Origin: a virus
DNA length: 48,591 bases
IMG/VR virus record: IMGVR_UViG_3300034018_001336
Location: 1-48,591 of that record
Strand: one strand, 5' to 3'
In this document: piece after piece, positions 14,069-20,659 of the stretch
How positions within the stretch are numbered: the stretch's first letter is position 1
How the letters are laid out: each line of letters opens with the position of its first letter
The notes under the pieces: generated by a model
What the model was told of the DNA's origin: nothing
What the model saw: only the letters and a program-made list of their open reading frames with translations
The model's database searches: none
Made by a program: the position numbers and the translations under genes

Positions 14069-14130
14069 CCCGGCGAGCTCATCCGTTGGGTGAGCTCTGC
14101 GGATCAGTCGATCCACATAACTACAAGCAC
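14069..14130 (+). promoter_or_regulatory. Double-hairpin intercistronic leader, copy 1
   Basis: 62 bases between genes. Hairpin 1: GAGCTCATCC (14075-14084) with GGGTGAGCTC (14088-14097), 3-base loop. Hairpin 2: GGATC (14101-14105) with GATCC (14110-14114), 4-base loop. An A-rich stretch without SD leads to the ATG at 14131. Copy 2 at 14599-14664 keeps both stems with compensatory changes. May control translation, RNA processing or protein binding. Confidence 0.75.
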
Positions 14131-14598
14131 ATGAAAACCAACTACGGAGAATTCCGGGTTCTTTCGATCCGAGAGACAGCGCCAACCTTCCAAGCCGACA
14201 ACCCGGGCCTCATGGCTACTTACTGGCGCGAGCAGATTGCAACCAGCCCGCACTTCGACTCCGACAAGGAAACAATGGTCGTCGTGCTGATGAATACCCG
14301 GATGCGGATCATTGGTCACGCCGTGGTCGCGGTCGGTGTGGTGGACCAGGTGCTTTGCCATGCTCGCGAGGTTTTCCGGCCGGCAATCATCGGAGCAGCG
14401 AAGACCGTCGTGTTGATGCACAATCATCCCAGCGGTGATGCATCCCCATCGGATTCTGACATCCGGATCACGCGACAGATGGCGGAGGCGGGAAAGATCC
14501 TTCAGATCGAGGTAACGGACCACGTAATCATGGGACAGAAGACGGACATCAGTCGTGGGTTTACGTCGCTGCGGGAGCTTGGATTGATCGGACGCTGA
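14131..14598 (+). CDS. JAB/MPN (RadC-type) metalloprotease-fold protein
   Basis: 155 residues. The JAMM motif is complete: an upstream Glu (KETMVVVLMNTR region), HNHPSGD near residue 97-103, then a Ser and Asp (SPSDSD), with VTDHVIMG near the C-terminus as in RadC. The HTH domain of full RadC is absent, as in many phage and plasmid RadC-like proteins. The biochemical role of RadC proteins is not settled; some JAB domains are peptidases. Start at 14131 was chosen because the upstream stretch is a conserved hairpin element, not protein. Confidence 0.85.
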   Translation: MKTNYGEFRVLSIRETAPTFQADNPGLMATYWREQIATSPHFDSDKETMVVVLMNTRMRIIGHAVVAVGVVDQVLCHAREVFRPAIIGAAKTVVLMHNHPSGDASPSDSDIRITRQMAEAGKILQIEVTDHVIMGQKTDISRGFTSLRELGLIGR

Positions 14599-14664
14599 CC
14601 CACCCGGCGAGCCTATCCACTGGGTAGGTTCTGCGGATCGGTTTGATCCATACAAAAAAACACC
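14599..14664 (+). promoter_or_regulatory. Double-hairpin intercistronic leader, copy 2
   Basis: 66 bases. Hairpin 1: GAGCCTATCC (14609-14618) with GGGTAGGTTC (14622-14631). Hairpin 2: GGATC (14635-14639) with GATCC (14645-14649). TCTGCGGATC is shared with copy 1. Two stem pairs differ from copy 1 on both sides (T-A to C-G and C-G to T-A), so pairing is conserved while sequence changes. A run of seven A precedes CACC and the ATG at 14665; no SD. Confidence 0.75.
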
Positions 14665-15096
14665 ATGAAACTACAAGACGCAGTCAAAGCGGCTCGGGTC
14701 CGAAAAGGACCGGCTACAGGCATAGACGACACTGGCGAATTTTGGGTCATTCCAGAGCCGCCATTGATTGGGATCCACGGAGGTGACGGGGTCGGGAATA
14801 ACGCCAGCCACCGGAAGGCGTTCCTTCACTTGCGCCACTACCGGAGCGGACACGTTGAAGCCGTCGTCCGAATCGCCAGCTGGCACCAGAACGCAGGGGA
14901 GTCTAGCAACTACGTGAACGTGTCAGGGATCTTGGGTGCCATGACGGTGGCCGAAGTGATCTCCGGATTGCTCGCCCGTGAAGTGGAAACCTGCTGGGAG
15001 TTTCTCGATGCGCGCCGAACGGACGACCTGACCAAGTGGCTCGGTGGCCTCGGGATTCCGGCTACAGCCCCCAGCCCTGACGAGGAGGTACTGTGA
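14665..15096 (+). CDS. Hypothetical protein
   Basis: 143 residues, not recognised. Contains FWVIPEPPLIGIHGGDGVG, a His-rich KAFLHLRHYRSGH stretch and a C-terminal helical region (FLDARRTDDLTKWLGGLG). Preceded by a hairpin leader; its stop overlaps the next start (GTGA). Confidence 0.65.
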   Translation: MKLQDAVKAARVRKGPATGIDDTGEFWVIPEPPLIGIHGGDGVGNNASHRKAFLHLRHYRSGHVEAVVRIASWHQNAGESSNYVNVSGILGAMTVAEVISGLLAREVETCWEFLDARRTDDLTKWLGGLGIPATAPSPDEEVL

Positions 15097-15446
15097 GTTG
15101 GTTTATCCTATCCAACCAAAACGGCGCTGAGATCAGCCGCCACCGCACCCTGGTCCGCGCAGTCGAAGCCCAGGAGGCATTCGGGCATCCGTCCACGATC
15201 ACCGGCACGGAGCCGATTGATCTAAACGATCTGTCGATCGCAGCCGAGATCCTCCAAGCATCCCGGGAGCGCCGAGGGTTTGAGTTGAGGAATTACTTCC
15301 ACGGGCTGCGTTTGGGAACCTATGCGACCCGGGAGGCTGCTGAAGCCGCTCTGGCTGAACAGGTTGAGATGAACCCAGCAAACCGGATTAACTGCGGGGT
15401 TGAACCCGTCCGGCAGGAACCCGTCCGGCAGGAGGTGGCCCGATGA
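15093..15446 (+). CDS. Hypothetical protein with a duplicated PVRQE tail
   Basis: 117 residues from a GTG that overlaps the previous stop. Central helices (LSIAAEILQASRERR; TREAAEAALAEQVE). A 15-base tandem duplication at 15402-15431 (GAACCCGTCCGGCAG twice) repeats PVRQE near the C-terminus, a recent in-frame slippage event. Function unknown. Confidence 0.6.
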   Translation: MSWFILSNQNGAEISRHRTLVRAVEAQEAFGHPSTITGTEPIDLNDLSIAAEILQASRERRGFELRNYFHGLRLGTYATREAAEAALAEQVEMNPANRINCGVEPVRQEPVRQEVAR

Positions 15447-15847
15447 AAACTGAGATCCTCGAAGCCCTGGCGCGTTTCATCGGCCAGCGGTCCGGAATCG
15501 ACGGCTCGATTTACGGGAGCCGGGAGACGTTCCTGGGGGATTACCGCCAGATCCTGCGAGACGGGCGGGATGCCCGCGCCTTGCTGCGAGCGGTGGAGTT
15601 GTCGAAGGGTCTGTCTGAGTCCATCCTGGTTGACGTCCTGAAATCCGGCCGACTCACCTGGGACGGAAGCCGGCTGGATTACTGCGCTGGCCAATACTTC
15701 CCGACCGAGTATCGCGCCGCAGCCTGTCGGGCGCTGGCGTCGGCGCTGTGGAATTACTGGCGGACCGAATCCGGTGGTGGCTGCAGAATCCGAGCCGAGG
15801 CAAAACTGAGGTTTGGTCGAGGGATCACCAGCCGCTGGTTCAACTGA
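15443..15847 (+). CDS. Conserved phage hypothetical protein with a DYCAGQYFPTEYR motif
   Basis: 134 residues. LTWDGSRLDYCAGQYFPTEY followed by RAAACRALASALW is a pattern I recognise from small early phage proteins of many GC-rich phages; their function is not known. The C-terminus ends GRGITSRWFN. Start overlaps the previous stop (ATGA). A double-hairpin gap follows. Confidence 0.7.
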   Translation: MKTEILEALARFIGQRSGIDGSIYGSRETFLGDYRQILRDGRDARALLRAVELSKGLSESILVDVLKSGRLTWDGSRLDYCAGQYFPTEYRAAACRALASALWNYWRTESGGGCRIRAEAKLRFGRGITSRWFN

Positions 15848-15909
15848 TTAGAGCACGGCCGGCCTTGCGGGGCCTGCCTTCTCTGGCCAGAAGCGCCGGA
15901 AACAAAAAT
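15848..15909 (+). promoter_or_regulatory. Possible third double-hairpin leader
   Basis: A 62-base gap, the same length as copy 1, with two adjacent stems (GGC/GCC plus GGCC/GGCC at about 15858-15877; CTTCT/AGAAG at about 15878-15893), then GGAAACAAAAAT and the ATG, no SD. Sequence similarity to copies 1 and 2 is not clear, so kinship rests on length and architecture. Confidence 0.4.
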
Positions 15910-16173
15910 ATGAGCACACCAACACCCGGACCCTACCCCCTCAAAATCACACAGGTTGACGAACTGATCGTCGTTGTCACGAATCAGGGTAACCTCTTTG
16001 CGAACACCTTCGACCCTGCTGCTGCTCGTTTGATTGCGGCCGCGCCTGAGTTGCTGGAGGCTCTCCAAGCGGCCTTGGTCGCCGTCCGATACCTCGATGA
16101 TCACGAAGGCGCTGAGGAGCTTATGAAGCAGGTGTGCGAGGCGATTATCAAGGCCAAGGGAGGTGTGAAGTGA
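15910..16173 (+). CDS. Small phage protein with AARLIAAAPELLEAL motif
   Basis: 87 residues. AARLIAAAPELLEALQAAL is a motif common to small phage proteins of unknown function. The first 35 residues look beta-rich and the last 30 helical. The preceding ATG-like frames run into the hairpin gap and were not used. Stop overlaps the next GTG. Confidence 0.7.
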   Translation: MSTPTPGPYPLKITQVDELIVVVTNQGNLFANTFDPAAARLIAAAPELLEALQAALVAVRYLDDHEGAEELMKQVCEAIIKAKGGVK

Positions 16174-16388
16174 AGTTCTACAGTACGCCGCAGCCGTTTG
16201 GTGAAACACCGAAACGCCGTGAGCCGATGACATATCCCAATCTTCAAGGGATGGCGTTACTTATCCGGTTGGAAAACGACTATACGGCATACCGCGAAAG
16301 CTGCGATCTCGGGTATTGCAAGGACGACCCTGAGGTTCACGCCAAGTTCGTTGACGCCATCTCCAAGGCCGAGGGAGGTGCCCGGTGA
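16170..16388 (+). CDS. Small hypothetical protein
   Basis: 72 residues from the GTG at 16170 that overlaps the previous stop (GTGA); an internal ATG would give about 52 residues. Contains two Cys (SCDLGYCKDD). Function unknown. Confidence 0.6.
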   Translation: MKFYSTPQPFGETPKRREPMTYPNLQGMALLIRLENDYTAYRESCDLGYCKDDPEVHAKFVDAISKAEGGAR

Positions 16389-16621
16389 CTGACCTAACGA
16401 TCGAACGAGGCCGGGGCGCGACCTACGCCAGCGACCGCTGGACTGTCTACGAGCACGGCACCTACGGCCGTGACAGCGTGCTGTCTGGCCAGAGCCGCCG
16501 CACCTGGTTGGATGACTTCGACACGCTGGAAGAGGCTGTGATCGCCTACCCAGATGCGGTCGTGTGCGCTTGCTCGACATACCAGCCGCCGCACCTCGGG
16601 CACCTTCGGGATGAAGATTGA
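16385..16621 (+). CDS. Small conserved phage protein
   Basis: 78 residues, GTG start overlapping the previous stop. The pattern RWTVYEHGTYGRDSVLSGQ and FDTLEEAVIAYPDAVV is one I recall from many small phage proteins of unknown function. Ends with an acidic DED. Confidence 0.7.
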   Translation: MTDLTIERGRGATYASDRWTVYEHGTYGRDSVLSGQSRRTWLDDFDTLEEAVIAYPDAVVCACSTYQPPHLGHLRDED

Positions 16622-16719
16622 CCACGCGAACCGCTTACCGTATAAACCCCTCCGCTAGGCCCGGGTGGGGCCGATACTGCCCAACCAGGGGCGCGACTGG
16701 TCAACGCGCACGACTCCCA
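16622..16719 (+). promoter_or_regulatory. Structured gap before the endolysin gene
   Basis: 98 bases with hairpins GGCCC/GGGCC (about 16659-16673) and ACCAG/CTGGT (about 16683-16700), then the endolysin ATG without an SD. The layout resembles the other structured gaps in this operon, but the sequence is not clearly related. Confidence 0.35.
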
Positions 16720-17094
16720 ATGAAAGCTGAACTACTTGCCGCACTGATCGCCGTGGAATCCGGCGGGAACGACATGGCCCGGGGACGCCGTGGGGAGCTT
16801 GGCGCTCTCCAGGTGCGTCCCTGTGTCGTAAAGGACGTGAACCGGATCGCAGGCACGCACTACCGATGGGCCGAGATGACTAACCGATGGGCCGCGTTGG
16901 GGGTGTTCAGAATTTACACGGGGCACTATTGCACCGAGACCCGGCTGGGTCGGCCGGTGACGAATCAGGACCTGGCGCGTGTCTGGCACGGTGGCCCGAG
17001 CGGATGGAAGCGATCGAAGACGGTGGCATATTGGAGGCGGGTGCGGGCTCGGATGGGTGCTCCCCTGGTAGGTGGCACCGATCCGCGCCAGTAA
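16720..17094 (+). CDS. Endolysin, lytic-transglycosylase-like
   Basis: 124 residues. AVESGGND carries the catalytic Glu of the lysozyme/SLT fold; then GELGALQV, VNRIAGTHYRW, the Tyr-containing YTGHYCTETR and ARVWHGGPSGWKRSKTVAYW, the usual order in small phage transglycosylase-type endolysins. It has no signal peptide or membrane segment, so it needs the holin encoded 14 kb away at 2727-2909. Its place in the operon of early-looking small genes, not in the lysis cluster, is odd. An upstream start at 16618 would translate through the structured gap and gives an unlikely N-terminus. Confidence 0.8.
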   Translation: MKAELLAALIAVESGGNDMARGRRGELGALQVRPCVVKDVNRIAGTHYRWAEMTNRWAALGVFRIYTGHYCTETRLGRPVTNQDLARVWHGGPSGWKRSKTVAYWRRVRARMGAPLVGGTDPRQ

Positions 17095-17108
17095 CGCGGG
17101 AACAGATT

Positions 17109-17420
17109 ATGGAAACAAATCAAACGGAAAACCTGACCTTCGGGCAGGCGCTAGAAGCCCTCAAGCAGGGTCAAAAAATTCAACGCAACGGCTGGAACGG
17201 CAAAGGGATGTACCTTTGGCTTCTTCCTGCCTTTTCGGTCCCAGCCGCGTGGTGCAAGGAGCCGCACTTGAAGGCATTGGCTGAAGAGAACGGTGGAGAA
17301 ATCGAGTGCCTTGGATCCATCCGGATGTACACGACGAACGCTGCCGGCCGTCGCGCTGTGTTGACTGGGTGGCTGGCGTCTCAGACTGATATGCTGTCGA
17401 ACGATTGGAGGATCATCTAA
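17109..17420 (+). CDS. tad2: Tad2-like anti-Thoeris protein (DUF2829 family)
   Basis: 103 residues. The family pattern is clear: LTFGQALEALKQGQKIQRNG, WNGKGMYLWLLP, then near the C-terminus LTGWLASQTDMLSNDWRII. Tad2 proteins of this family bind and sequester the cyclic ADP-ribose-type signal made by Thoeris defence, so infection can proceed. The central insertion (CKEPHLKALAEENGG) differs from the shortest members. It lies 14 bases after the endolysin gene. Activity is inferred from family membership. Confidence 0.85.
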   Translation: METNQTENLTFGQALEALKQGQKIQRNGWNGKGMYLWLLPAFSVPAAWCKEPHLKALAEENGGEIECLGSIRMYTTNAAGRRAVLTGWLASQTDMLSNDWRII

Positions 17421-17421
17421 C

Positions 17422-17778
17422 ATGGAAACAGAGAACCAACCAAACGAGGAGGCCCCACTGGTGCCTCCCGCAGTCAGTCAGGCCGCATCGGCCTTGGGTC
17501 GTCGCGGTCGCGGTCGAGCGAAGACCATCACCGATGAGGATCGCCAGCGGCGCAGTGACCAGATGAAGGAGATCAACGCCAAGCGCGTGGTCCGGATTCA
17601 GGGCGTCGTGGTGAATGGGCCGCGTGGCAACACGACGATCCCGCAAACGGTGAAGACCCCGCTGATCCAGCCGGTGACCAACCCGGCGATCGTGGATTCG
17701 ATCAACCGCGCCTCGCAGACCCCGCCGCCGTGGCAGGGTGAGCGCGTGGCCCGAGTGCAGGGAAGGAGGGTCGAATGA
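17422..17778 (+). CDS. Hypothetical basic protein
   Basis: 118 residues, with an Arg/Gly-rich patch (ALGRRGRGRAKTITDED) and a likely disordered C-terminal half. GGAGG lies ten bases before the ATG. Function unknown; nucleic-acid binding is possible from charge. Confidence 0.65.
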   Translation: METENQPNEEAPLVPPAVSQAASALGRRGRGRAKTITDEDRQRRSDQMKEINAKRVVRIQGVVVNGPRGNTTIPQTVKTPLIQPVTNPAIVDSINRASQTPPPWQGERVARVQGRRVE

Positions 17779-17969
17779 CCCGGAAGGTGACCATTGAGAT
17801 CACGGACGCCGATGGTGGGTTTCACCTGTCGATCGACGTGCAGCCTCCCATCCCCGAGGATGGCACCGTGCCTGAGCCGTCTGCCGCGCTGATCGCCGGC
17901 ATGGTCGCCCGGCGTGCGATTGAACAGCTGGTCCAGCAGCAGATGGGGGTGAAGAGTGAAACGAATTGA
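17775..17969 (+). CDS. Small hypothetical protein
   Basis: 64 residues; begins MTRKVTIEITDADGGFHLSI (two likely beta strands) and ends in a helix. Preceded by a GGAGG site; ATGA overlap with the previous gene, and its end overlaps the HU-like gene. Function unknown. Confidence 0.65.
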   Translation: MTRKVTIEITDADGGFHLSIDVQPPIPEDGTVPEPSAALIAGMVARRAIEQLVQQQMGVKSETN

Positions 17970-18258
17970 GATCGCACGCCGGGTGTCCGAGGAGTGCGGC
18001 CTGCTGGTTCCGCACGCGAAGCAGGTGGTGGACTGCGTGATGGAACTGATGGCCGAGGAGATCCTGAAGGGTGAACTGAACCTGCCGGATTTCGGTCAGT
18101 TCCAGGTGCGTTGGACGAAGCCGATGATCGGCCGTAACCCGCTGATCCCGGATGTCGAGATCCCGATTCCCCCGAGGCCGAAGGTGTACTTCAGGCCATC
18201 GAAGGAACTGGCTGATCGGGTGATCAAAACCCTTGCGGTTGTGGGCAAAAAGCGGTAG
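17956..18258 (+). CDS. HU/IHF-like DNA-binding protein
   Basis: 100 residues from a GTG. MKRIEIARRVSEECGLLVPH and a helical pair are followed by LPDFGQFQVR, then the beta-arm region GRNPLIPDVEIPIPPRP and KVYFRPSKELADRV, the standard order of HU family proteins. The arm has Pro in NPLIPDVEIP where most HU proteins carry RNP. It should bend or compact DNA, perhaps at the phage origin or during packaging. It is the last gene of the operon. Confidence 0.85.
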   Translation: MKRIEIARRVSEECGLLVPHAKQVVDCVMELMAEEILKGELNLPDFGQFQVRWTKPMIGRNPLIPDVEIPIPPRPKVYFRPSKELADRVIKTLAVVGKKR

Positions 18259-18292
18259 GGTACCACCGCTTGTAGTTGTTAGGTTGTCACAG

Positions 18293-18324
18293 CCCCTGGG
18301 ATCGCGAGGTCTCAGGGGTTTTTT
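18293..18324 (+). terminator. Strong intrinsic terminator with GNRA loop
   Basis: CCCCTGGGATC (18293-18303), GCGA loop, GGTCTCAGGGG (18308-18318), then TTTTTT (18319-18324). Eleven pairs with two G-T. It ends the plus-strand operon 13729-18258. Confidence 0.93.
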
Positions 18325-18331
18325 GTGGGGC

Positions 18332-18363
18332 TCCCTCCCCCGGCGTCCTGACCGGGAGAGGGA
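18332..18363. terminator. Second hairpin between convergent operons
   Basis: TCCCTC-C-CCCGG (18332-18343) pairs with CCGGG-A-GAGGGA (18352-18363), eleven pairs and one mismatch. No clear T-run on either side. It lies between the plus terminator and the end of the minus operon and may stop or pause minus-strand transcription. Confidence 0.5.
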
Positions 18364-18409
18364 TGGGCCGATGCTAGACCGATGGGTGAAACCACCCCGG
18401 CCACGTCGG

Positions 18410-18619
18410 TTACCCGAAATGGGCTGATAGCACGCCTGGGATCTTCTTGAGGTTCGCCAGGAGCGTGTCTGGATCTTGAGAGTTGGCCACGCAGATGCCG
18501 ATGACATCCTTGCGGGAACGGTCGCTAAGATCCTTGGTGTCGATCACGACAACCCGGTTACCGGACAGGTGAATCCGATGGATGCCGGTGGATTGCTTGG
18601 ATGGTGCGCTGGTCTTCAC
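18410..18619 (-). CDS. Last gene of the recombination operon, hypothetical
   Basis: 69 residues. VVVIDTKDLSDRSRKDVIGICV and a helical tail suggest a small alpha/beta fold. It overlaps the previous gene by 62 bases. Function unknown. Confidence 0.55.
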   Translation of the reverse strand: MKTSAPSKQSTGIHRIHLSGNRVVVIDTKDLSDRSRKDVIGICVANSQDPDTLLANLKKIPGVLSAHFG

Positions 18620-18761
18620 GGATCATGGCTTGGTAGCGCTTGGAGACCTGCTGGCACGTCCAGCATGGCTCACGAAAGCAGCCGCAGCCGAGTCGCTCAT
18701 GCAGCTGGCGGGCTATCGCTTTGAATCTGGAGAGTTCGTCGTTCTCGTGGTTGGTGTCCAT
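18558..18761 (-). CDS. Small Cys-rich protein, likely zinc-binding
   Basis: 67 residues with CGCFREPCWTC near the middle and a preceding helix (ELSRFKAIARQLHERLG). Clustered Cys suggest metal binding. Overlaps both neighbours. Function unknown. Confidence 0.6.
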   Translation of the reverse strand: MDTNHENDELSRFKAIARQLHERLGCGCFREPCWTCQQVSKRYQAMIREDQRTIQAIHRHPSDSPVR

Positions 18762-18939
18762 TTTTGTGACGGTATCGGTGGATGGTTGCGTAGGAGACAG
18801 AGAGGATGCGTGCTAGCTCAGCGTCGGTGACGTGCATCGGGGCACCTTTGATTGCCAGTCGCTTCTCAATGGGGATGCGGGGACGGCCTATTGGTTTTAC
18901 GAGCCCGAGGAATCGTTTGATGAGTTGGATGAGGTTCAT
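18697..18939 (-). CDS. Small helix-turn-helix protein
   Basis: 80 residues from ATG 18939, which overlaps the previous stop. GRPRIPIEKRLAIKGAPM is an AT-hook-like basic start, followed by a helix-turn-helix, VTDAELARILSVSYATIHRY. It should bind DNA; its target is unknown. It overlaps the next gene by 65 bases. Confidence 0.65.
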   Translation of the reverse strand: MNLIQLIKRFLGLVKPIGRPRIPIEKRLAIKGAPMHVTDAELARILSVSYATIHRYRHKNGHQPRERRTLQIQSDSPPAA

Positions 18940-19478
18940 TCGCAGCTGTAGATTTCGGTGGTGGTTTTGAGATCCGTCGGCCACTCGGGCGTGACGAAAG
19001 AGCGGTCGCAGAACAAGACCTTGTCGGTGGGCTGGATGGTCAGGCGGCCGTTGTCCAGCTGCATGAAGCAGAACTCCTTGGCCTGTTCGGGATAGCGGGA
19101 GAATCCATCGTCGATGGGTGCGGCGGTGAAGAGATATTGGCCGGATTGGAATGTGTCAGAGCATTTCACTACGGCTTCCATACCTCGGAGGTAGGTGTAC
19201 TCGATCGTGCTGAACTCCCGACCGTAGCAGTCCCAGCGTTGGGCGTGGTCTTGGAGCCAGATGATTTCAGGTTGTGGATGGAATGCTAGCGCGTGCGGCG
19301 GAACCGCCCGGTAAACCGCGCCGCATTCGAGCATGATGGTGCAGCCCCACATCCGACCTGGGATGGATACTAGCCCGAACCAGACGCAGGGGATAAACCC
19401 GGTGCGGCTGGAGATGAAACGGGCATCGACGAAGCAGTATTGGTGGTGTGGCAGCTGGCCAGATTGGGAGAAGGTCAT
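18936..19478 (-). CDS. Hypothetical protein, 180 residues
   Basis: Starts MTFSQSGQLPHHQYCFVDAR at 19478, overlapping the previous stop. CGAVYRAVPPHALAF and WLQDHAQRWDCYGREFS are motifs I recall from phage proteins of unknown function. The whole looks like a compact beta-rich enzyme or binding fold. It is not membrane-bound. Function unknown. Confidence 0.7.
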   Translation of the reverse strand: MTFSQSGQLPHHQYCFVDARFISSRTGFIPCVWFGLVSIPGRMWGCTIMLECGAVYRAVPPHALAFHPQPEIIWLQDHAQRWDCYGREFSTIEYTYLRGMEAVVKCSDTFQSGQYLFTAAPIDDGFSRYPEQAKEFCFMQLDNGRLTIQPTDKVLFCDRSFVTPEWPTDLKTTTEIYSCE

Positions 19479-19678
19479 GGGTTGGGTTTGGTGTAGAGGT
19501 AGATGCCTGTTTCCAGAAGCCGGTGAATCAGACTGCCTTGGTAGCTGAGAACCCAGGCCGCTGGCGCCGGCTTGCGGTGGATCGTGCCAACGGTCACGGC
19601 TTTCTTCGCTTGGGCGGCTTGGTAGAGTTCTGAGAGGGTGTTGAGTCGGGTTGGTGGAATAGGTGGGTCCGTCGGCAT
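19475..19678 (-). CDS. Small hypothetical protein
   Basis: 67 residues; LNTLSELYQAAQAKKAV is helical and the second half (WVLSYQGSLIHRLLETGIYL) is mixed. It overlaps 85 bases of the zinc-finger-like gene before it. Function unknown. Confidence 0.6.
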   Translation of the reverse strand: MPTDPPIPPTRLNTLSELYQAAQAKKAVTVGTIHRKPAPAAWVLSYQGSLIHRLLETGIYLYTKPNP

Positions 19679-19773
19679 GAGATGCAGGTGACTTTGGATT
19701 TGTAGGTTGTGGTTCGGGCGCTAGCACGTCCGCAGGCAGCGCGTTTAAATAGGTGTCTGTAGTGGGTGGTCAT
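19594..19773 (-). CDS. 59-residue zinc-binding-type small phage protein
   Basis: Sequence runs HYRHLFKRAACGRASARTTT, then KVTCISCRRTH, a pattern (ACGR...VTCxxC) typical of small phage proteins likely to bind zinc. Its ATG (19773) overlaps the stop of the preceding gene (ATGA). It shares 85 bases with the following gene in another frame. Function unknown. Confidence 0.65.
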   Translation of the reverse strand: MTTHYRHLFKRAACGRASARTTTYKSKVTCISCRRTHLFHQPDSTPSQNSTKPPKRRKP

Positions 19774-19943
19774 GGTTTCAGCGCCTCAACAGCGATCTGA
19801 GATTCGGTTGAGCGGTTGCCGCGATAGTCTTGGTTGGCGATCCGGCGAAGTGCTGCCTCCAGGTGCGCGATCCTGGCACGGGCCTCCTCCAGCTCCTTGT
19901 AGGTCTTCACTCCGTCGATGGTTCTCATTTCTTCGATGGTCAT
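19770..19943 (-). CDS. 57-residue coiled-coil protein
   Basis: MTIEEMRTIDGVKTYKELEE and then ARARIAHLEAALRRIA form a helical, coiled-coil-like protein. The stop overlaps the next start by ATGA, as elsewhere in this operon, supporting a real gene. It lies inside the 3' part of the longer frame 19786-20163. Confidence 0.65.
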   Translation of the reverse strand: MTIEEMRTIDGVKTYKELEEARARIAHLEAALRRIANQDYRGNRSTESQIAVEALKP

Positions 19944-20163
19944 GGTTTGGATTCCTGCATTGCTTGATGGCGTCGTCGATGGCTTTACGCATCATCGGCC
20001 ATTCCTCTGGGTTGATGCTGACTTTACCATGGCCATCAGCAGATTGACTTACCTCGACGTACTCACCGCCGCCTTCATCGACGATCTCAATGTCGGTGCA
20101 TTCCATGGAAAGCATGTGGTCGTCGGTAGGTGACAGCACCCATTTGATCGGTCGCAGTTTCAT
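19786..20163 (-). CDS. Hypothetical protein with an unusual C-terminal extension
   Basis: 125 residues. Residues 1-75 (MKLRPIKWVLSPTDDHMLSM through EEWPMMRKAIDDAIKQ) look like a normal compact protein. After about residue 77 the sequence becomes Arg/His/Gly-rich and runs 158 bases through another good gene. Start overlaps the previous stop (ATGA). The tail could be a result of a frameshift, with the natural end near 19940. Confidence 0.55.
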   Translation of the reverse strand: MKLRPIKWVLSPTDDHMLSMECTDIEIVDEGGGEYVEVSQSADGHGKVSINPEEWPMMRKAIDDAIKQCRNPNHDHRRNENHRRSEDLQGAGGGPCQDRAPGGSTSPDRQPRLSRQPLNRISDRC

Positions 20164-20360
20164 CGTCCCTCCAACCATTTTTCGAGGTCATGGAGTTCAT
20201 CCACTTTGGCTTCGAGTTCTTTGATCCGCTGGTTGGCTTCGTTGAGTTCGCGTTCGAGTTGGCGAGCGAATTTGTAAGCGTAATACAAATCTTGGTGTCC
20301 GAAGTTTGAAATTCCAATACCATCGTATTCTAACTCATCCGTCCTCGGTGTATCGCTCAC
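20160..20360 (-). CDS. MSDTPRTD-type coiled-coil protein, paralog 1
   Basis: 66 residues from a GTG that overlaps the previous stop. MSDTPRTDELEYDG is a common start of small phage proteins; ARQLERELNEANQRIKELEA is a coiled coil. Related to the genes at 20656-21087 and 21084-21305. Function unknown. Confidence 0.7.
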   Translation of the reverse strand: MSDTPRTDELEYDGIGISNFGHQDLYYAYKFARQLERELNEANQRIKELEAKVDELHDLEKWLEGR

Positions 20361-20659
20361 GGCTTCACCTCCTTCTCATTCCACAGCAACAAGTCAGCGC
20401 GGAGAGCGTCGTTCTCCTCCTCCAGCCGCTTAATGCGCTCACGAGCTTCATCACGCTGCTTTGTCAGTAGTTGATTTTCACGAGTCTTACATGCCATAGA
20501 TTGTTCTGCCCGTTTCCATTGATTGTCAGCCAATTCAGTGTCGTAAACTGTCCTGCATTCGTAGGTAGCGAATCCGCAGTTATCAGACCTCAGCAGGTTG
20601 CCGCCATGAACCATGATCGGCGATTCGCAGAACGGGCATTTGTCTGGTACGGTTTTCAC
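20357..20659 (-). CDS. Zinc-finger plus coiled-coil protein
   Basis: 100 residues from a GTG overlapping the previous stop. KCPFCESPIMVHG and a later NCGFATYEC give four Cys for zinc; the second half is a coiled coil with RIKRLEEENDALRADLLL. It resembles phage restriction-alleviation-type small zinc proteins (Lar-like) in its CPFC start, but the match is partial. The RIKRLEE coil is shared with its neighbours. Confidence 0.65.
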   Translation of the reverse strand: MKTVPDKCPFCESPIMVHGGNLLRSDNCGFATYECRTVYDTELADNQWKRAEQSMACKTRENQLLTKQRDEARERIKRLEEENDALRADLLLWNEKEVKP

